NCBI RefSeq assembly: GCF_000312305.1
Contig: NZ_HE999446.1
Location: 8,338-43,280 of the forward strand
Source: Prevotella conceptionensis 9403948
GTDB lineage: Bacteria; Bacteroidota; Bacteroidia; Bacteroidales; Bacteroidaceae
Reading direction: 5' to 3'
Length of the DNA: 34,943 nt
A model generated the notes under the pieces. The model did not search any database and was not told where the DNA came from. It worked only from the letters and a program-made list of their open reading frames with translations. The position numbers and the translations under genes are program-made. Positions 34,671-34,943 of this stretch are shown one piece after another; position 1 is the first letter of the stretch, and each line of letters begins with the position of its first letter.

Positions 34671-34943
34671 TGATGAGAGCACGAGCTTGAAAGTTGGTGA
34701 GGGTGTGATGAAGTAAGTTGATGGGTTAGTGGGCTTGTGGGGGCGTGAGGTTGAAAGTTGATGAGAGCATGAGTTTGAGAGTTGGTGAGGGTGTGAGAAT
34801 GTAAGTTGATAGGTTGGTGGGCTTGTGAGGGCGTGAAGTTGAAAGTTGATGAGAGCATGAGCTTGAAAGTTGGCGAGGGTGTGAGGATGTTAGTTGATGG
34901 GTTGGTGGGCTTGTGGGGGCATGAGGTTGAAAGTTGATGAGAG
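34671..34943. repeat. 88-bp tandem array (11 octamers per unit), runs off the window
   Basis: The marker TGATGAGAGC (34671, 34759, 34847) and TGATGAGAG (34935) recur with a strict spacing of 88 bp, so three full units and part of a fourth are visible. Each unit splits into eleven octamers such as AGTTGATG, GGTTGGTG and AGGTTGAA. The period is not a multiple of three. The right end is not seen. Confidence 0.9.

Noticed and set aside
34634..34858. 74-aa frame on the minus strand rich in Ser, Thr, His and Pro
   Set aside because: It is a translation of the 88-bp octamer array. The period is not a multiple of three and there is no start context.

Overview
The window looks like a chromosomal segment of a Prevotella-type Bacteroidales bacterium. 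The evidence is promoters of the Bacteroidetes form (TTTG, 19-20 bases, TAnnTTTG), three BspA-like leucine-rich-repeat surface proteins that end in the typical Prevotella C-terminal tail, a dut / TPR / DUF4292 / EnvC-like gene order known from Bacteroidales, and a GH109-type enzyme. No tRNA, rRNA or CRISPR array was recognised.

Layout. Bases 1-2792 hold the 3' part of a GH31 glycosidase and a GH109-like Gfo/Idh/MocA protein. Bases 2793-4580 are non-coding: an 8/16-bp array, a strong terminator and a 1.4-kb repeat element (copy A). Bases 4581-6265 hold an exported alpha/beta hydrolase broken by a frameshift. Bases 6457-8342 (minus) hold an AAA ATPase plus RloB-like TOPRIM pair, a likely phage-defence or abortive-infection module. 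Bases 8343-8856 hold its promoter, a decayed IS end with a small nested MITE-like insertion, and a terminator. Bases 8857-10688 (minus) are a 55-aa acidic peptide gene followed by a lipoprotein gene. Bases 11602-15660 (minus) are BspA cassette 1. Bases 16013-21493 (plus) are the housekeeping group dut, TPR protein, DUF4292 lipoprotein and EnvC-like factor. Bases 21494-23890 are repeats: terminator, IS-like stub, repeat element copy B and MITE-like fragments. Bases 23899-27509 (minus) are BspA cassette 2, bases 27998-29197 an IS4-family transposase wreck, and bases 29246-33330 (minus) BspA cassette 3. Bases 33450-34943 hold another MITE-like copy, repeat core copy C and an 88-bp tandem array that runs off the window.

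Two themes stand out. First, there are three paralogous cassettes in which a BspA-like protein of about 1130 aa is followed, 10-11 bp downstream, by a gene for an acidic peptide of about 66 aa. Cassettes 1 and 3 share a promoter and a leader of about 410 nt. Cassettes 1 and 2 share a 3' hairpin. In cassette 2 the peptide gene is broken, and the IS4 remnant occupies the place of its promoter region. Second, a layered repeat system is present: octamer arrays (8, 16 and 88 = 11x8 bp) beside a conserved non-coding core of about 600 bp that contains a strict 22-bp array. Two copies lie between inverted repeats related to the 5' end of an IS5/IS4-type transposase gene, with at least three smaller MITE-like families nearby. 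This repeat system is the best candidate in the window for something not yet described.
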